Source: Sulfurospirillum sp. SCADC
Lineage (GTDB): Bacteria; Campylobacterota; Campylobacteria; Campylobacterales; Sulfurospirillaceae
NCBI RefSeq assembly: GCF_000743525.1
Contig: NZ_JQGK01000008.1
Location: forward strand, 1 to 64,000
Reading direction: 5' to 3'
Length of the DNA stretch: 64,000 nt
In this document: positions 8,783-16,994 of the stretch, in pieces
Numbering within the stretch: the stretch's first letter is position 1
Layout of the letters: every line of letters begins with the position of its first letter
Position numbers and translations under genes: made by a program
The notes under the pieces: generated by a model
What the model was told of the DNA's origin: nothing
Database searches by the model: none
Seen by the model: the letters and a program-made list of their open reading frames with translations, nothing else

Positions 8783-9434
8783 GGCGATACCCTCTTCCTC
8801 GTATAGATACAATATGTTTTTTATCGGAAAATGGCGCAATTTTAAGTCGAATTTTACTAATAATCATCTCCAAACTATTACCACACTGGGATTGAATGGC
8901 ATAGGCTTCTGCTAAGAGCTGATCCTTGGAAACAATGGAGCCAAAATGTTTTATGAGTGCAAAGTAAACTTGAAACTCTGCTTCGGTAAGAAGGAGTGGC
9001 TTACCTTGATACAGCCCATCATGCGCATTTTTATCGATTTCAAAAGGTTTTACATGTAAGGTTTTTTCTAACCCACCACCCACTCTTCGGTATACACTGA
9101 TGATACGCGCATACAACTCATCAGGGTCATAAGGTTTAGGGAGATAATCATCAGCGCCTATTTGTAGCCCCAAAACTTTATCTCCCACACTGCCCCTAGC
9201 CGAAGAGATGATGATAGGAATAGTACTTTTTTGTCGCATTTTCTTGCACACTTCAAGCCCGTCCATCCCCGGAAGTCCCAAATCAAGCAATACCAAATCA
9301 TACTGCTTAAGATCCAATACCAAAGCCCTAAAAGGGTCATCGCATATCTCACAAGCAATGCTTCGATGGTGTAAAAAATCTACTATTAGCTCTGCAAATT
9401 CGATATCATCTTCTACGAGGAGTATTTTTATCAT
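8772..9434 (-). CDS. OmpR/PhoB-family response regulator
   Basis: 220 residues: receiver domain (1-115) with acidic pair EDD near residue 8, phospho-acceptor Asp51 in VLLDLGLPGMDG, and Lys100 in YLPKPYD; then a winged-helix DNA-binding domain ending KHIVSIRGRGYRLVE. Fourth gene of a five-gene operon (cytochrome b561, Spy-like, cytochrome c, regulator, kinase). A 10-bp-period direct repeat box occurs before this operon and before the ABC/LolA-like operon, the most likely targets. The codons for Leu-His-Val-Lys in the interdomain linker carry a TTACATGTAA copy. Confidence 0.93.
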   Translation of the reverse strand: MIKILLVEDDIEFAELIVDFLHHRSIACEICDDPFRALVLDLKQYDLVLLDLGLPGMDGLEVCKKMRQKSTIPIIISSARGSVGDKVLGLQIGADDYLPKPYDPDELYARIISVYRRVGGGLEKTLHVKPFEIDKNAHDGLYQGKPLLLTEAEFQVYFALIKHFGSIVSKDQLLAEAYAIQSQCGNSLEMIISKIRLKIAPFSDKKHIVSIRGRGYRLVE

Positions 9435-9435
9435 G

Positions 9436-9897
9436 TTATTTCATAATATATTTAACATTGTTTTTCCACGCAACATGACAAGAGATACATGTGCGATCAA
9501 GCTCTTGTGAAGCCTCTTGAGCTCCTGCCCAATCTTTTTGCAACAGTGCTTTTTCTATTTTTGCTACATCTTCATCCATGATTTTATCCATCACCACCAA
9601 AGTCTCCTTAAATGCTTCTCGCTCTTCTTGCGCCATAATTACCCATGGTTTATCTTTGGGGGCTGGATGCGTGCGTATAAAATCTATCCCTCTTTTGACC
9701 AAATAAGGATTCATCCCGATGATACCTCTTTGGATATTGCTAGCAGCATTGCCCATGCCCTCCATCAATTGTGCGTAAGTTATATCTTCTTGCTTCATGG
9801 ACTTCAACAAATCCTCTGCTGTTTTAACCTCAGCAAACAATGCGCTAGAGAGTCCAACCAGTAATGCTACAGTGATGATTTTATGACTATTTTTCAT
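9436..9897 (-). CDS. Periplasmic class II cytochrome c (c'/c556-like)
   Basis: 153 residues with a signal peptide (MKNSHKIITVALLVGLSSALFA) and one haem-binding CISCH at residues 137-141, close to the C terminus. Helical composition and C-terminal haem site fit the four-helix cytochrome c'/c556 class, which bind NO or pass electrons. It lies 1 base upstream of the response regulator gene and downstream of the Spy-like protein, so it is co-expressed with its own regulators. It might be an electron partner for the b561 protein or part of signal sensing; both are inference. Confidence 0.85.
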   Translation of the reverse strand: MKNSHKIITVALLVGLSSALFAEVKTAEDLLKSMKQEDITYAQLMEGMGNAASNIQRGIIGMNPYLVKRGIDFIRTHPAPKDKPWVIMAQEEREAFKETLVVMDKIMDEDVAKIEKALLQKDWAGAQEASQELDRTCISCHVAWKNNVKYIMK

Positions 9898-9907
9898 GAT
9901 TATTCCT

Positions 9908-10354
9908 TTAAATTGTAGCTAATTTTTGAATGATTGCTTGTTTTTGTGTATCATTTAACACACTTAGAATATCGCCAATGGCTTTAGCCTGCGCTTCGAT
10001 AAAATCACGGGAAGCTTGAGCTTGTTCTTTGATAAATAAACCTTTGTCAAAATGACCATTTTTATCCAAAGGAATGGCAACTTTTTGCTTTTGAGTAGTC
10101 ACATCACATGGCTTTTGTGCTAAATCTCTCATGATACTTTGTATCGCCATCTTTTGTTTGATTTCAAGCTCTATCGTCGAAATGGCAGACATCAATACCG
10201 CCATACTATTCACGCTTGAGGGTTGGTTAAACCAAGTACCTCTCAAGTGATCCTCGGCGCAAAAATCCCTCGCACCCATGGGTCCACCAAAACCATAAGC
10301 AACATTTGTCGCCAACACAAAAGCAAATCCTAATGCTATTATTTTTGTTTTCAT
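9908..10354 (-). CDS. Small periplasmic helical protein, Spy/CpxP-like
   Basis: 148 residues: signal peptide (MKTKIIALGFAFVLATNVAYG) then a Gly-Pro-Met start and long helices, ending LNDTQKQAIIQKLATI, which resembles the LTxxQ motif of Spy/CpxP family envelope-stress chaperones. Two Cys (about 32 and 103 in CAEDH and KPCDV) could form a disulfide. The call rests on length, helical pattern and the LTxxQ-like end, so it is tentative. Such proteins commonly damp two-component sensors encoded beside them, and here a kinase and regulator lie in the same operon. Confidence 0.55.
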   Translation of the reverse strand: MKTKIIALGFAFVLATNVAYGFGGPMGARDFCAEDHLRGTWFNQPSSVNSMAVLMSAISTIELEIKQKMAIQSIMRDLAQKPCDVTTQKQKVAIPLDKNGHFDKGLFIKEQAQASRDFIEAQAKAIGDILSVLNDTQKQAIIQKLATI

Positions 10355-10893
10355 CTTCTATCCTTTGGTTTTGGGAACCACATTCTTTTGAGAATATTTT
10401 CTTTTGTTTTCAACATATATGAAAAGACTCCGATGATATGAATAACGATCAGTGCAATAAGAACTTTTGAGAGCATCCCATGAACAACGCCTACTGTTAA
10501 AGCCTTAAAATTTTCAGGCAAAGCGAGGGTTGAACCAAAAAAGATGATCTCCGATAACCCTGTCATTCTTCCTAGTACAATACCACTAACCGCCATGGCA
10601 AGGATAACCATGTAAATCAAAAGGTGATTCAAAGAAATGAGTTTTTCTCTCAAAATACCCATTTGGGTAAGCTTTGCGGGTTTTGGGTATTTGGCTAAAA
10701 CGATTAACCTTACGATGGTAAGAAGAAAAATAAACAACCCTAGCACAATGTGCACCTTGAGTGAGCCTATTTTTGCAATAGTATTGGGGATATTGGAGAG
10801 AACAAGCGTACCGCTCACCAAAATAAAAGTGAGCAATATGCCTTGAAACCAGTGTAGAATGACTAACGGATTACTGTATGTTTTAGGCATCAT
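10351..10893 (-). CDS. Cytochrome b561-family membrane protein
   Basis: About 180 residues with four hydrophobic helices and histidines at spaced positions (NPLVILHWFQG, SLKVHIVLG, LNHLLIYMV, GVVHGMLSK, LIVIHIIG) suitable for two haem b groups, as in bacterial cytochrome b561/YodB-type proteins. Start taken at the ATG at 10893, 6 bases after AAGGA; an in-frame ATG at 10935 would place the start upstream of the predicted -10. First gene of the b561-Spy-like-cytochrome c-regulator-kinase operon, overlapping the next by 4 bases. Likely moves electrons between quinol and a periplasmic acceptor. Confidence 0.8.
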   Translation of the reverse strand: MMPKTYSNPLVILHWFQGILLTFILVSGTLVLSNIPNTIAKIGSLKVHIVLGLFIFLLTIVRLIVLAKYPKPAKLTQMGILREKLISLNHLLIYMVILAMAVSGIVLGRMTGLSEIIFFGSTLALPENFKALTVGVVHGMLSKVLIALIVIHIIGVFSYMLKTKENILKRMWFPKPKDRR

Positions 10894-10921
10894 CTGTTTT
10901 CCTTGATGTTTTGATAATGAA

Positions 10922-10975
10922 ATCTTACAATGCAAGATTCATCACAAAATCAAGTGAAATTAAACGAACTTAAAC
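10922..10975 (-). promoter_or_regulatory. Predicted autoregulatory box and promoter of the b561/two-component operon
   Basis: Minus-strand layout: TTTAAGTTCG and TTTAATTTCA (10-bp direct repeats, within 10954-10974), a weaker third copy CTTGATTTTG, then TTGATT (10948-10953), a 20-base spacer and TAAGAT (10922-10927), about 29 bases before the chosen ATG. The 26-bp box differs at three positions from the box at 6014-6039. The TTTAA-N5-TTTAA pattern is the PmrA/QseB type of half-site pair. Confidence 0.65.
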
Positions 10976-11070
10976 CAACAATAAAACAATTTCATCCACA
11001 CTCAAAAGTTTTCCACTACTTTTAACTTCAATCTAATATGCAAGAGTTCAAACTGTAAGCTTTTTCAAAA

Positions 11071-11100
11071 GGTTTTATCTTTACATGTAAAGATAAAACC
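11071..11100. terminator. Perfect 30-bp palindrome centred on TTACATGTAA, likely terminator
   Basis: Arm GGTTTTATCT (11071-11080) and its exact complement AGATAAAACC (11091-11100) flank TTACATGTAA (11081-11090). It starts 7 bases after the stop of the MreB-like gene and would form a 15-bp stem in either direction. On the minus strand a short T4 run follows. Terminator role is inferred; the palindrome itself is direct. Confidence 0.65.
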
Positions 11101-11107
11101 GATGCGT

Positions 11108-12115
11108 TTACGTGCCTAAAAGGGAGCTGTAACGCGTCTCTTCCATGGCACGTCCAGCACCAAGGATAATGTTATGCAGAGGATTTTCCACAAGATTGAC
11201 CTGTATCTCTAACTTCGCACTGAGGTAGCGATCGAGTCCTTGAAGCATCGAAGAACCGCCTGTGAGCAAGATGCCTTGATCGTAAATATCTTGGGCAAAC
11301 GAAGGGGGGAGCTCTGAAAGCAGTGAATGGGTGAGTGCTACCATTTTATCGGCAAGGGGCATAATGGCACGGTGCACATCGGTGGAGCTGACCACAAAAC
11401 TCTCAGGCAGTCTGGAGACGAGATTTTTTATATTGATTTTCATCGTTTTTTCTTCGGTTTCAAACAAATTACCCAGCTCTTTTTTCAAACGCTCTGCATC
11501 GTTATGCGAGATGAGAATACGTTTATGCGCTTTAAAATACTCGATAATCGCCTCATCAAGGTCATTCCCTGCAAGGCGAAGCGACTTACTCATCACAATG
11601 CCATTGCACGAAAGCAGTGAAATATCGCTCACACCAGCTCCAATGTCAAGCACTAAAACACCTTTGGGTAGCTCAATGGACTGCATAGAACCAAGAGCCG
11701 CAGAAAAAGGGTCTTTGATGAGCATCACATCACGTGCACCCCCATCTTTGCACGCTTCCACCACCGCACTTCGCTCCATGGATGTCAGGTCGCTCGGCAC
11801 ACTCACCACGATAGTTGGCTTGAAAAAACGACGTTGCGCAATACGCGAAATCACCTCTTTGATATAGGCTTTTGCCACCGTCAAATTGGCAATCGCCCCT
11901 CTGGAAAGTGGGTGCATGATTTCAATGTATTTGGGATTTTTACCCCACATGCGCCTTGAAGAAGCACCTCCATCAAAAAAGGAGTTTCGGTTATTATCAA
12001 AAGCGATGGAGGTGGGTTCATCTAAAATAATCCCACGGCTTGGTTGATACACCAGTGTATTATTGGTGCCAAGATCAATGGCAAAGGCGTTGGAAGAACG
12101 GAGAATTGCAAACAT
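11108..12115 (-). CDS. MreB-like actin-family protein
   Basis: 335 residues with the actin/Hsp70-fold nucleotide motifs: phosphate-1 loop AIDLGTNNTLVY (near residue 12), phosphate-2 VLVLDIGAGVSDISLLS (about 152-170) and adenosine motif GILLTGGSSMLQGLD (about 278). It is clearly of the MreB/Mbl family but diverges from canonical MreB (SSRRMWGKNP replaces the usual LGRTP region), and no mreC/mreD follows. It overlaps the upstream TerC gene by one base, an odd pairing. It may be a second MreB paralogue; whether the organism has another copy cannot be seen here. Confidence 0.8.
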   Translation of the reverse strand: MFAILRSSNAFAIDLGTNNTLVYQPSRGIILDEPTSIAFDNNRNSFFDGGASSRRMWGKNPKYIEIMHPLSRGAIANLTVAKAYIKEVISRIAQRRFFKPTIVVSVPSDLTSMERSAVVEACKDGGARDVMLIKDPFSAALGSMQSIELPKGVLVLDIGAGVSDISLLSCNGIVMSKSLRLAGNDLDEAIIEYFKAHKRILISHNDAERLKKELGNLFETEEKTMKINIKNLVSRLPESFVVSSTDVHRAIMPLADKMVALTHSLLSELPPSFAQDIYDQGILLTGGSSMLQGLDRYLSAKLEIQVNLVENPLHNIILGAGRAMEETRYSSLLGT

Positions 12116-12858
12116 TACAACTCTTTAGGTGTGACTGATTTTTTAGCTTTTTTCTTACGACTGTAGATGTTAATCGACTCAACCGCAAGGGAGAATGCCA
12201 TCGCAAAGTAGACATATGCTTTTGAGATATGAAGCCCAAGCCCTTCAGCGATCAAAGTTACCCCCACCAAGATCAAAAACGAAAGTGCTAAAATTTTGAT
12301 GGTAGGATTCATATCGATAAAATGTGAGATGCCTTTACTAGCAAACATCATCACTCCAACCGCGATCACAACGGCTAAAATCATAACGATGATGTCATTC
12401 GCCATACCCACTGCGGTAATGACCGAGTCAAGTGAGAAGACGATGTCCAAGATCGCGATCTGAATGAGTGTATTGAAAAAACCGCGTGAGCCTTTTTTGA
12501 GCTCTTTTTCCTCTTCGCCTGCCTCTTCAATATCTTGGTGAATCTCCGTCGTTGACTTTGCAAGCAGGAAAAGTCCTCCGATGATTAAGATCAAATCGCG
12601 CCCTGAAATATCTTGCCCTAAAATGGTCAAAAGAGGTGTCGTAAGCTTCATAATCCAAAAGAGTGATAGTAAAAGCATAATGCGGGTGATCATCGCAAGT
12701 GCGAGTCCAAAAATGCGCCCTTTATCGCGTTGATGGGCTGGTAAACGCCCTACTAAAATGGCAATAAAGATAATATTGTCGATGCCAAGTACAATTTCCA
12801 AAGCCGTCAAGGTCAATAACGCCATAAGCGCTTCAAGGGTAAACAACGATTCTAACAT
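12115..12858 (-). CDS. TerC family integral membrane protein
   Basis: 247 residues with about seven membrane helices and the two family signatures with acidic residues in helices: EIVLGIDNIIFIAIL (near residue 21) and DIVFSLDSVITAVGM (about 137). TerC proteins are implicated in metal (Mn) export or tellurite resistance and in metal loading of exported proteins. A basic C-terminal tail (SRKKKAKKSVT) is probably cytoplasmic. Translationally coupled to the MreB-like gene (TAATG). Confidence 0.88.
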   Translation of the reverse strand: MLESLFTLEALMALLTLTALEIVLGIDNIIFIAILVGRLPAHQRDKGRIFGLALAMITRIMLLLSLFWIMKLTTPLLTILGQDISGRDLILIIGGLFLLAKSTTEIHQDIEEAGEEEKELKKGSRGFFNTLIQIAILDIVFSLDSVITAVGMANDIIVMILAVVIAVGVMMFASKGISHFIDMNPTIKILALSFLILVGVTLIAEGLGLHISKAYVYFAMAFSLAVESINIYSRKKKAKKSVTPKEL

Positions 12859-12929
12859 TTCATTCTTTCCTGATTTTTGTTTATTTCATTGTACCGACTT
12901 TTGGGTATAACTCTTCTTAGTAAATCCTC

Positions 12930-12953
12930 TTGTTAAGCTAGCTACGTTATAAT
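12930..12953 (+). promoter_or_regulatory. Candidate promoter of mqnA
   Basis: A consensus -10 TATAAT (12948-12953) lies 29 bases before the mqnA ATG, which also has AAGGAG. The only -35-like hexamer, TTGTTA (12930-12935), is too close (12 bases), which is common in Campylobacterota promoters that rely on the -10. Confidence 0.5.
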
Positions 12954-12982
12954 TTGTCCATTGTTATCTAAGGAGTTTTTAT

Positions 12983-13639
12983 ATGATTTTTGGAAAGATA
13001 GATTATATCAATCTACTTCCGTTTCATGTTTTCTTAAAAAAATCTTCTCTACCCAATGCTTTTAAACGCTCATGTGAACATCAAAAATCCGTTCCCTCCG
13101 CCATTAATCGCAAATTTAGAAAACGTGCTGTGGATGCTGCTTTTATCTCAAGCATTGAGAGTAAACGCACAGGGATTAAACGCCTCAATATCGGCATTGT
13201 GGCGCAAAAAAATGTTAAAAGTGTCATCATGAAACAAGGTGAGCCCAAAAGTGATCCTGCATCCGCAACATCCAATAAACTAGCCCGTGTCCTTGGGTTA
13301 CAAGGTGAAGTGTTTATTGGTGATCGCGCTTTAAAGCTCTATTTAAAATCCCCCGAAACCTACATCGATCTTGCGCAAACATGGCATGACACGTACCATT
13401 TGCCGTTTGTATTTGCCCGTTTTTGTGTCAATGCCCGTTACCGTTTTTACAAACGTCTCTCAACTCAATTTGTACGACATCCGATTAAAATTCCCAACTA
13501 CATTCTCTCCCAGTACGCCAAAGAGCGTGGTATCGTTGAAAAAGATATTAAAGCGTATCTCAAACTGATTAGCTATACTATCGGACGAAAAGAGCAAAAA
13601 GCGCTCTTTATGTTTTTAAAAAAAGCCAAACGCCTTTAA
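12983..13639 (+). CDS. mqnA: Chorismate dehydratase MqnA (futalosine menaquinone pathway)
   Basis: 218 residues, shorter than most MqnA (about 230-280) but with the family hallmarks: FGKIDYINLLPFHVF at the start, SAINRKFRKRAVDAAFISSIES, FIGDRALKLYLK, and DLAQTWHDTYHLPFVFARFCV. MqnA removes water from chorismate to give 3-[(1-carboxyvinyl)oxy]benzoate, the first committed step to menaquinone via futalosine, the route used in Campylobacterota. Good ribosome site AAGGAG 6 bases before ATG. Stands alone, followed by gdhA after 34 bases. Confidence 0.85.
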   Translation: MIFGKIDYINLLPFHVFLKKSSLPNAFKRSCEHQKSVPSAINRKFRKRAVDAAFISSIESKRTGIKRLNIGIVAQKNVKSVIMKQGEPKSDPASATSNKLARVLGLQGEVFIGDRALKLYLKSPETYIDLAQTWHDTYHLPFVFARFCVNARYRFYKRLSTQFVRHPIKIPNYILSQYAKERGIVEKDIKAYLKLISYTIGRKEQKALFMFLKKAKRL

Positions 13640-13673
13640 GCCTTCATCGTAAAATCCCCAAAGGAGTTGCCTG

Positions 13674-15035
13674 ATGTCTGTGAAAAGTGATATTGAGAAA
13701 GTTTTAAAATCCACGATCCAAAGTACCCCTGGACAAACCGAGTTCTACCAAGCCGTTGAGGAGGTTTTGATCTCCCTTGAACCGCTTTTACACGCAGAAC
13801 CCAAATACGATCAGTACAACATTTTAGAGCGCATCGTCATCCCCGAGCGCCAAATTCTTTTTCGCGTCGTTTGGATGGACGACCAAGGCAAAATTCAAAC
13901 CAACATCGGCTACCGTGTGCAGTTTAACTCCGCCATTGGACCTTACAAAGGCGGTCTTCGTTTTCACCCGAGCGTCAATCTTGGGATCATCAAGTTTCTA
14001 GGCTTTGAGCAGATTTTTAAAAATTCCCTCACAGGGCTTGCCATCGGCGGTGCCAAAGGGGGAAGCAATTTTGATCCCAAAGGAAAAAGTGAAGGCGAAA
14101 TCATGCGCTTTTGCCAATCATTTATGGTCGAACTTTCCAAACACATCGGCGAAACCAAAGACATTCCAGCAGGCGACATTGGCGTGGGAGGGCGCGAAAT
14201 TGGTTATATGTTTGGCGAATACAAACGTCTTACGAGTCGTTTTGAAGGCGTTTTAACGGGGAAAGGACTCAACTGGGGTGGCTCCCTTGCGCGCACCGAA
14301 GCGACAGGCTATGGCTCTGTCTATTTCGCCGAAAACATTCTCAACAAAGCCAGCGACTCACTCAAAGATAAAGTCTGCACCGTCTCAGGCGCAGGTAACG
14401 TTGCCCTCTACACGATCCAAAAACTCTATGAGATGGGCGCACTTCCCGTTACATGTAGCGATTCAAAAGGGATGATTTACGACAAAAATGGTGTCGATTT
14501 CACCGTGCTGAAAGCGATCAAAGAGGTAGCGCGTCAAGACCTCAGTGAATACATCAAAATTCGTCCTAATGCCGTCTATATTCCCCTCTCTGAGTATCCT
14601 CAAGGAACCAATGCGGTGTGGAGTATCCCTTGTTTTGCGGCCTTTCCAAGTGCTACTCAAAATGAACTTAACCTGACCGACGTCCAAATTCTCTACAAAA
14701 ACGGGTGTCGTTTGGTCAATGAGGGTGCGAACATGCCAAGTACCCCTGGTGCGATTGGCTTTATGCTGGCACACAAGATGTTCTACGGCCCTGCCAAAGC
14801 CGCCAACGCGGGAGGTGTCGCAACCAGTCAACTGGAGATGAGTCAAAATGCCAGCATGCAAAAATGGAGTTTTGCCGAGGTTGACAGCAAACTTCACACC
14901 ATTATGCGGTCTATCTTTGATCTTGCCTACGCCACCTCAAAAGAGTTTGGAAATGAGGGAAATTTGATGCTGGGTGCAAACATCGCAGGCTTTCGAAAAG
15001 TAGCCGACTCCATGATCGACCAAGGCGCGGTGTAG
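13674..15035 (+). CDS. gdhA: NADP-type glutamate dehydrogenase
   Basis: 453 residues, the usual length for the hexameric bacterial enzyme. Visible motifs are the substrate region GPYKGGLRFHPSVNLGIIKFLG, the glycine-rich GLAIGGAKGGSNFDPKGKS with catalytic Lys, DIPAGDIGVGGREIGYM, and the Rossmann segment VSGAGNVALYTIQKLYEMG. It makes glutamate from 2-oxoglutarate and ammonium; the length and sequence resemble NADPH-dependent biosynthetic forms. Ribosome site AAAGGAG precedes the ATG. A hairpin terminator follows at once. Confidence 0.95.
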   Translation: MSVKSDIEKVLKSTIQSTPGQTEFYQAVEEVLISLEPLLHAEPKYDQYNILERIVIPERQILFRVVWMDDQGKIQTNIGYRVQFNSAIGPYKGGLRFHPSVNLGIIKFLGFEQIFKNSLTGLAIGGAKGGSNFDPKGKSEGEIMRFCQSFMVELSKHIGETKDIPAGDIGVGGREIGYMFGEYKRLTSRFEGVLTGKGLNWGGSLARTEATGYGSVYFAENILNKASDSLKDKVCTVSGAGNVALYTIQKLYEMGALPVTCSDSKGMIYDKNGVDFTVLKAIKEVARQDLSEYIKIRPNAVYIPLSEYPQGTNAVWSIPCFAAFPSATQNELNLTDVQILYKNGCRLVNEGANMPSTPGAIGFMLAHKMFYGPAKAANAGGVATSQLEMSQNASMQKWSFAEVDSKLHTIMRSIFDLAYATSKEFGNEGNLMLGANIAGFRKVADSMIDQGAV

Positions 15036-15036
15036 T

Positions 15037-15066
15037 AAAACGGGCAAAGCCCGTTTTACATGTAAA
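15037..15066 (+). terminator. gdhA terminator merging into a TTACATGTAA copy
   Basis: Stem AAAACGGGC (15037-15045), loop AAA, stem GCCCGTTTT (15049-15057), with the T-run running straight into TTTTACATGTAAAG (repeat copy 15056-15065). Classical intrinsic terminator shape right after the gdhA stop. Confidence 0.8.
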
Positions 15067-15082
15067 GATTTAAAAAGTGTTT

Positions 15083-15715
15083 TTAAGTACCCAACGTATT
15101 AAAAACACGATCTCCTGCGTCTCCAAGGCCGGGAACGATATAGCCATTTTCATTCAGCCCATCATCCACACATGCCGTAAAAACAGGGACATCTGGGTGA
15201 ACGTCACTAAAACGCTTTAACCCTTCAGGCGCCGAGACCAACGCTAAAAAGCGAATATCTTTGACCCCTTTGCTTTTAAGAAAATTCACCGCATCAATCG
15301 CTGTGCCACCCGTCGCAAACATCGGATCAATGATGATCGCGGTACGCTCAAGATGATCCGAGGGAAGTTTGGCATAGTAAAACTCTGCTTCGAGTGTTTT
15401 TTCATTGCGTTGAAAACCCAAAAAGCCTACGCTCGCATCGGGAATCAGTTTAAAAACACTGTCCAACATGCCAAGAGCAGCTCTTAGAATCGGGCAAATC
15501 ATAATCTTAGCATCCAGTTTTTTAGCATTTGCCACGGCAACAGGGGTTTGAACCTTAACGTCACGAAGCGGTAAATCTCTGGTTGCCTCAAAGAGCATCA
15601 AATAAGAGATTTCATCGACCAAAAGTCGAAACTGAAAGGGCTCTGTTTTTTCATCTCTTAAGATCGAAAGTTTATGCTCAATCAGAGGATGTTTGATGAC
15701 ATGAACATTTTTCAC
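15083..15715 (-). CDS. upp: Uracil phosphoribosyltransferase
   Basis: 210 residues with the PRPP-binding loop in IIDPMFATGGTAIDAVNFLK (about residue 128) and the uracil-binding end GYIVPGLGDAGDRVFNT, both diagnostic for UPRTase, which converts uracil and PRPP to UMP. Third gene of gltX-maeB-upp with a 1-base gap to maeB, an arrangement suggesting co-transcription without obvious pathway link. Confidence 0.95.
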   Translation of the reverse strand: MKNVHVIKHPLIEHKLSILRDEKTEPFQFRLLVDEISYLMLFEATRDLPLRDVKVQTPVAVANAKKLDAKIMICPILRAALGMLDSVFKLIPDASVGFLGFQRNEKTLEAEFYYAKLPSDHLERTAIIIDPMFATGGTAIDAVNFLKSKGVKDIRFLALVSAPEGLKRFSDVHPDVPVFTACVDDGLNENGYIVPGLGDAGDRVFNTLGT

Positions 15716-15716
15716 G

Positions 15717-16994
15717 TTATTTCAACTCCGCGTCGATCATCGCTTGTAAATCTCTTTTATACAGACCAATATCAAAGTCCTCTACACGAGCTACGCCATC
15801 TTTAATTGCAGCTTCAGCCACCGCAGCAGAGACCCAAACAAGCACACGTCTGTCAAATGGTTTTGGAATAATGTAATGAATACCAAACTTCAACTCTTCA
15901 CCATTGTAGGCTGATTTGACATAATCAGGCACCTCTTCTTTCGCCAATTTGGCCAAAGCAACAGCAGCCGCCATTTTCATGCCTTCGGTTACTTTGGTTG
16001 CTTTGACATCCAACGCACCTCTAAAGATGAAAGGGAAACCTAACACGTTGTTGACTTGGTTTGGATAGTCACTTCTTCCTGTTCCCATCATTACATCATC
16101 TCTGACCGCATGAACTTCTTCTGGCAGAATTTCAGGAGTTGGATTCGCAAGGGCGAAAATAATAGGGTATGGATTCATGGATTTAACCATCTCCGCACTC
16201 ACAACACCCGGCGCTGAAAGTCCAAGGAACATATCTGCACCCTTCATGGCATCCTCAAGTGTGCGATCACTTGTCTCTAAGGCAAATTCTGCTTTGTAGC
16301 TGTTAAGATCGTCTCGACCTGAGTGAATCACCCCTTTGGTATCGATCATAACGATCTTTTTAGCGCCCAAAAGTTTGTACATTTTTGCACATGCAATACC
16401 AGCAGCTCCAGCACCTGAGACGACAATTTTCATATCTTCGATTTTTTTACCGCTGATCTCAAGGGCATTGATAAGACCGGCAGAGGTAATCATCGCCGTA
16501 CCGTGTTGGTCATCGTGCATCACGGGGATATTGACACATGCTTGAAGTTTTTGCTCAATCTCAAAACATTTAGGTGCTTTAATATCTTCGAGGTTGATAC
16601 CGCCAAACGTTGGAGCCAGTGCTTTACAAATAGCTATAATTTTATCAGGATCTTTTTCATCCAATTCAATATCAAACGCATCAACGCCTGCAAATTTTTT
16701 AAACAGAACGGATTTGCCTTCCATAACAGGTTTACCAGCGACTGCGCCAATATCACCCAGACCAAGAACCGCTGTTCCATCGGTAATCACCGCAACAAGA
16801 TTGCCTTTGTTGGTATAGGTATAGGCTAGCTCGTTATCTTTTTCAATTTCAAGACATGGATGGGCAACACCTGGAGTATAGGCCATTGAAAGGTCTCTGG
16901 CTGTATCACAACGTGTTTTAACATTGATCTCGATCTTTCCACCAACGTGGTATGCTAAAGATTCCTCTTTCGTTACTTTTCCTTTATGACTCAC
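15717..16994 (-). CDS. Malic enzyme, NAD(P)-dependent oxaloacetate-decarboxylating
   Basis: 425 residues, the short bacterial form without a phosphotransacetylase tail. Motifs: [14 protein letters not shown] near residue 37, [30 protein letters not shown] (substrate and metal site), [12 protein letters not shown]-type segment [18 protein letters not shown], and nucleotide fold [28 protein letters not shown]. It interconverts malate with pyruvate and CO2, linking the TCA cycle with gluconeogenic carbon. Overlaps gltX by 11 bases. Confidence 0.92.
   Translation of the reverse strand: MSHKGKVTKEESLAYHVGGKIEINVKTRCDTARDLSMAYTPGVAHPCLEIEKDNELAYTYTNKGNLVAVITDGTAVLGLGDIGAVAGKPVMEGKSVLFKKFAGVDAFDIELDEKDPDKIIAICKALAPTFGGINLEDIKAPKCFEIEQKLQACVNIPVMHDDQHGTAMITSAGLINALEISGKKIEDMKIVVSGAGAAGIACAKMYKLLGAKKIVMIDTKGVIHSGRDDLNSYKAEFALETSDRTLEDAMKGADMFLGLSAPGVVSAEMVKSMNPYPIIFALANPTPEILPEEVHAVRDDVMMGTGRSDYPNQVNNVLGFPFIFRGALDVKATKVTEGMKMAAAVALAKLAKEEVPDYVKSAYNGEELKFGIHYIIPKPFDRRVLVWVSAAVAEAAIKDGVARVEDFDIGLYKRDLQAMIDAELK

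Noticed and set aside
14463-14897. 144-codon minus-strand frame inside gdhA
   Set aside because: Fully inside a confidently assigned glutamate dehydrogenase on the other strand, with no recognisable family or ribosome site.
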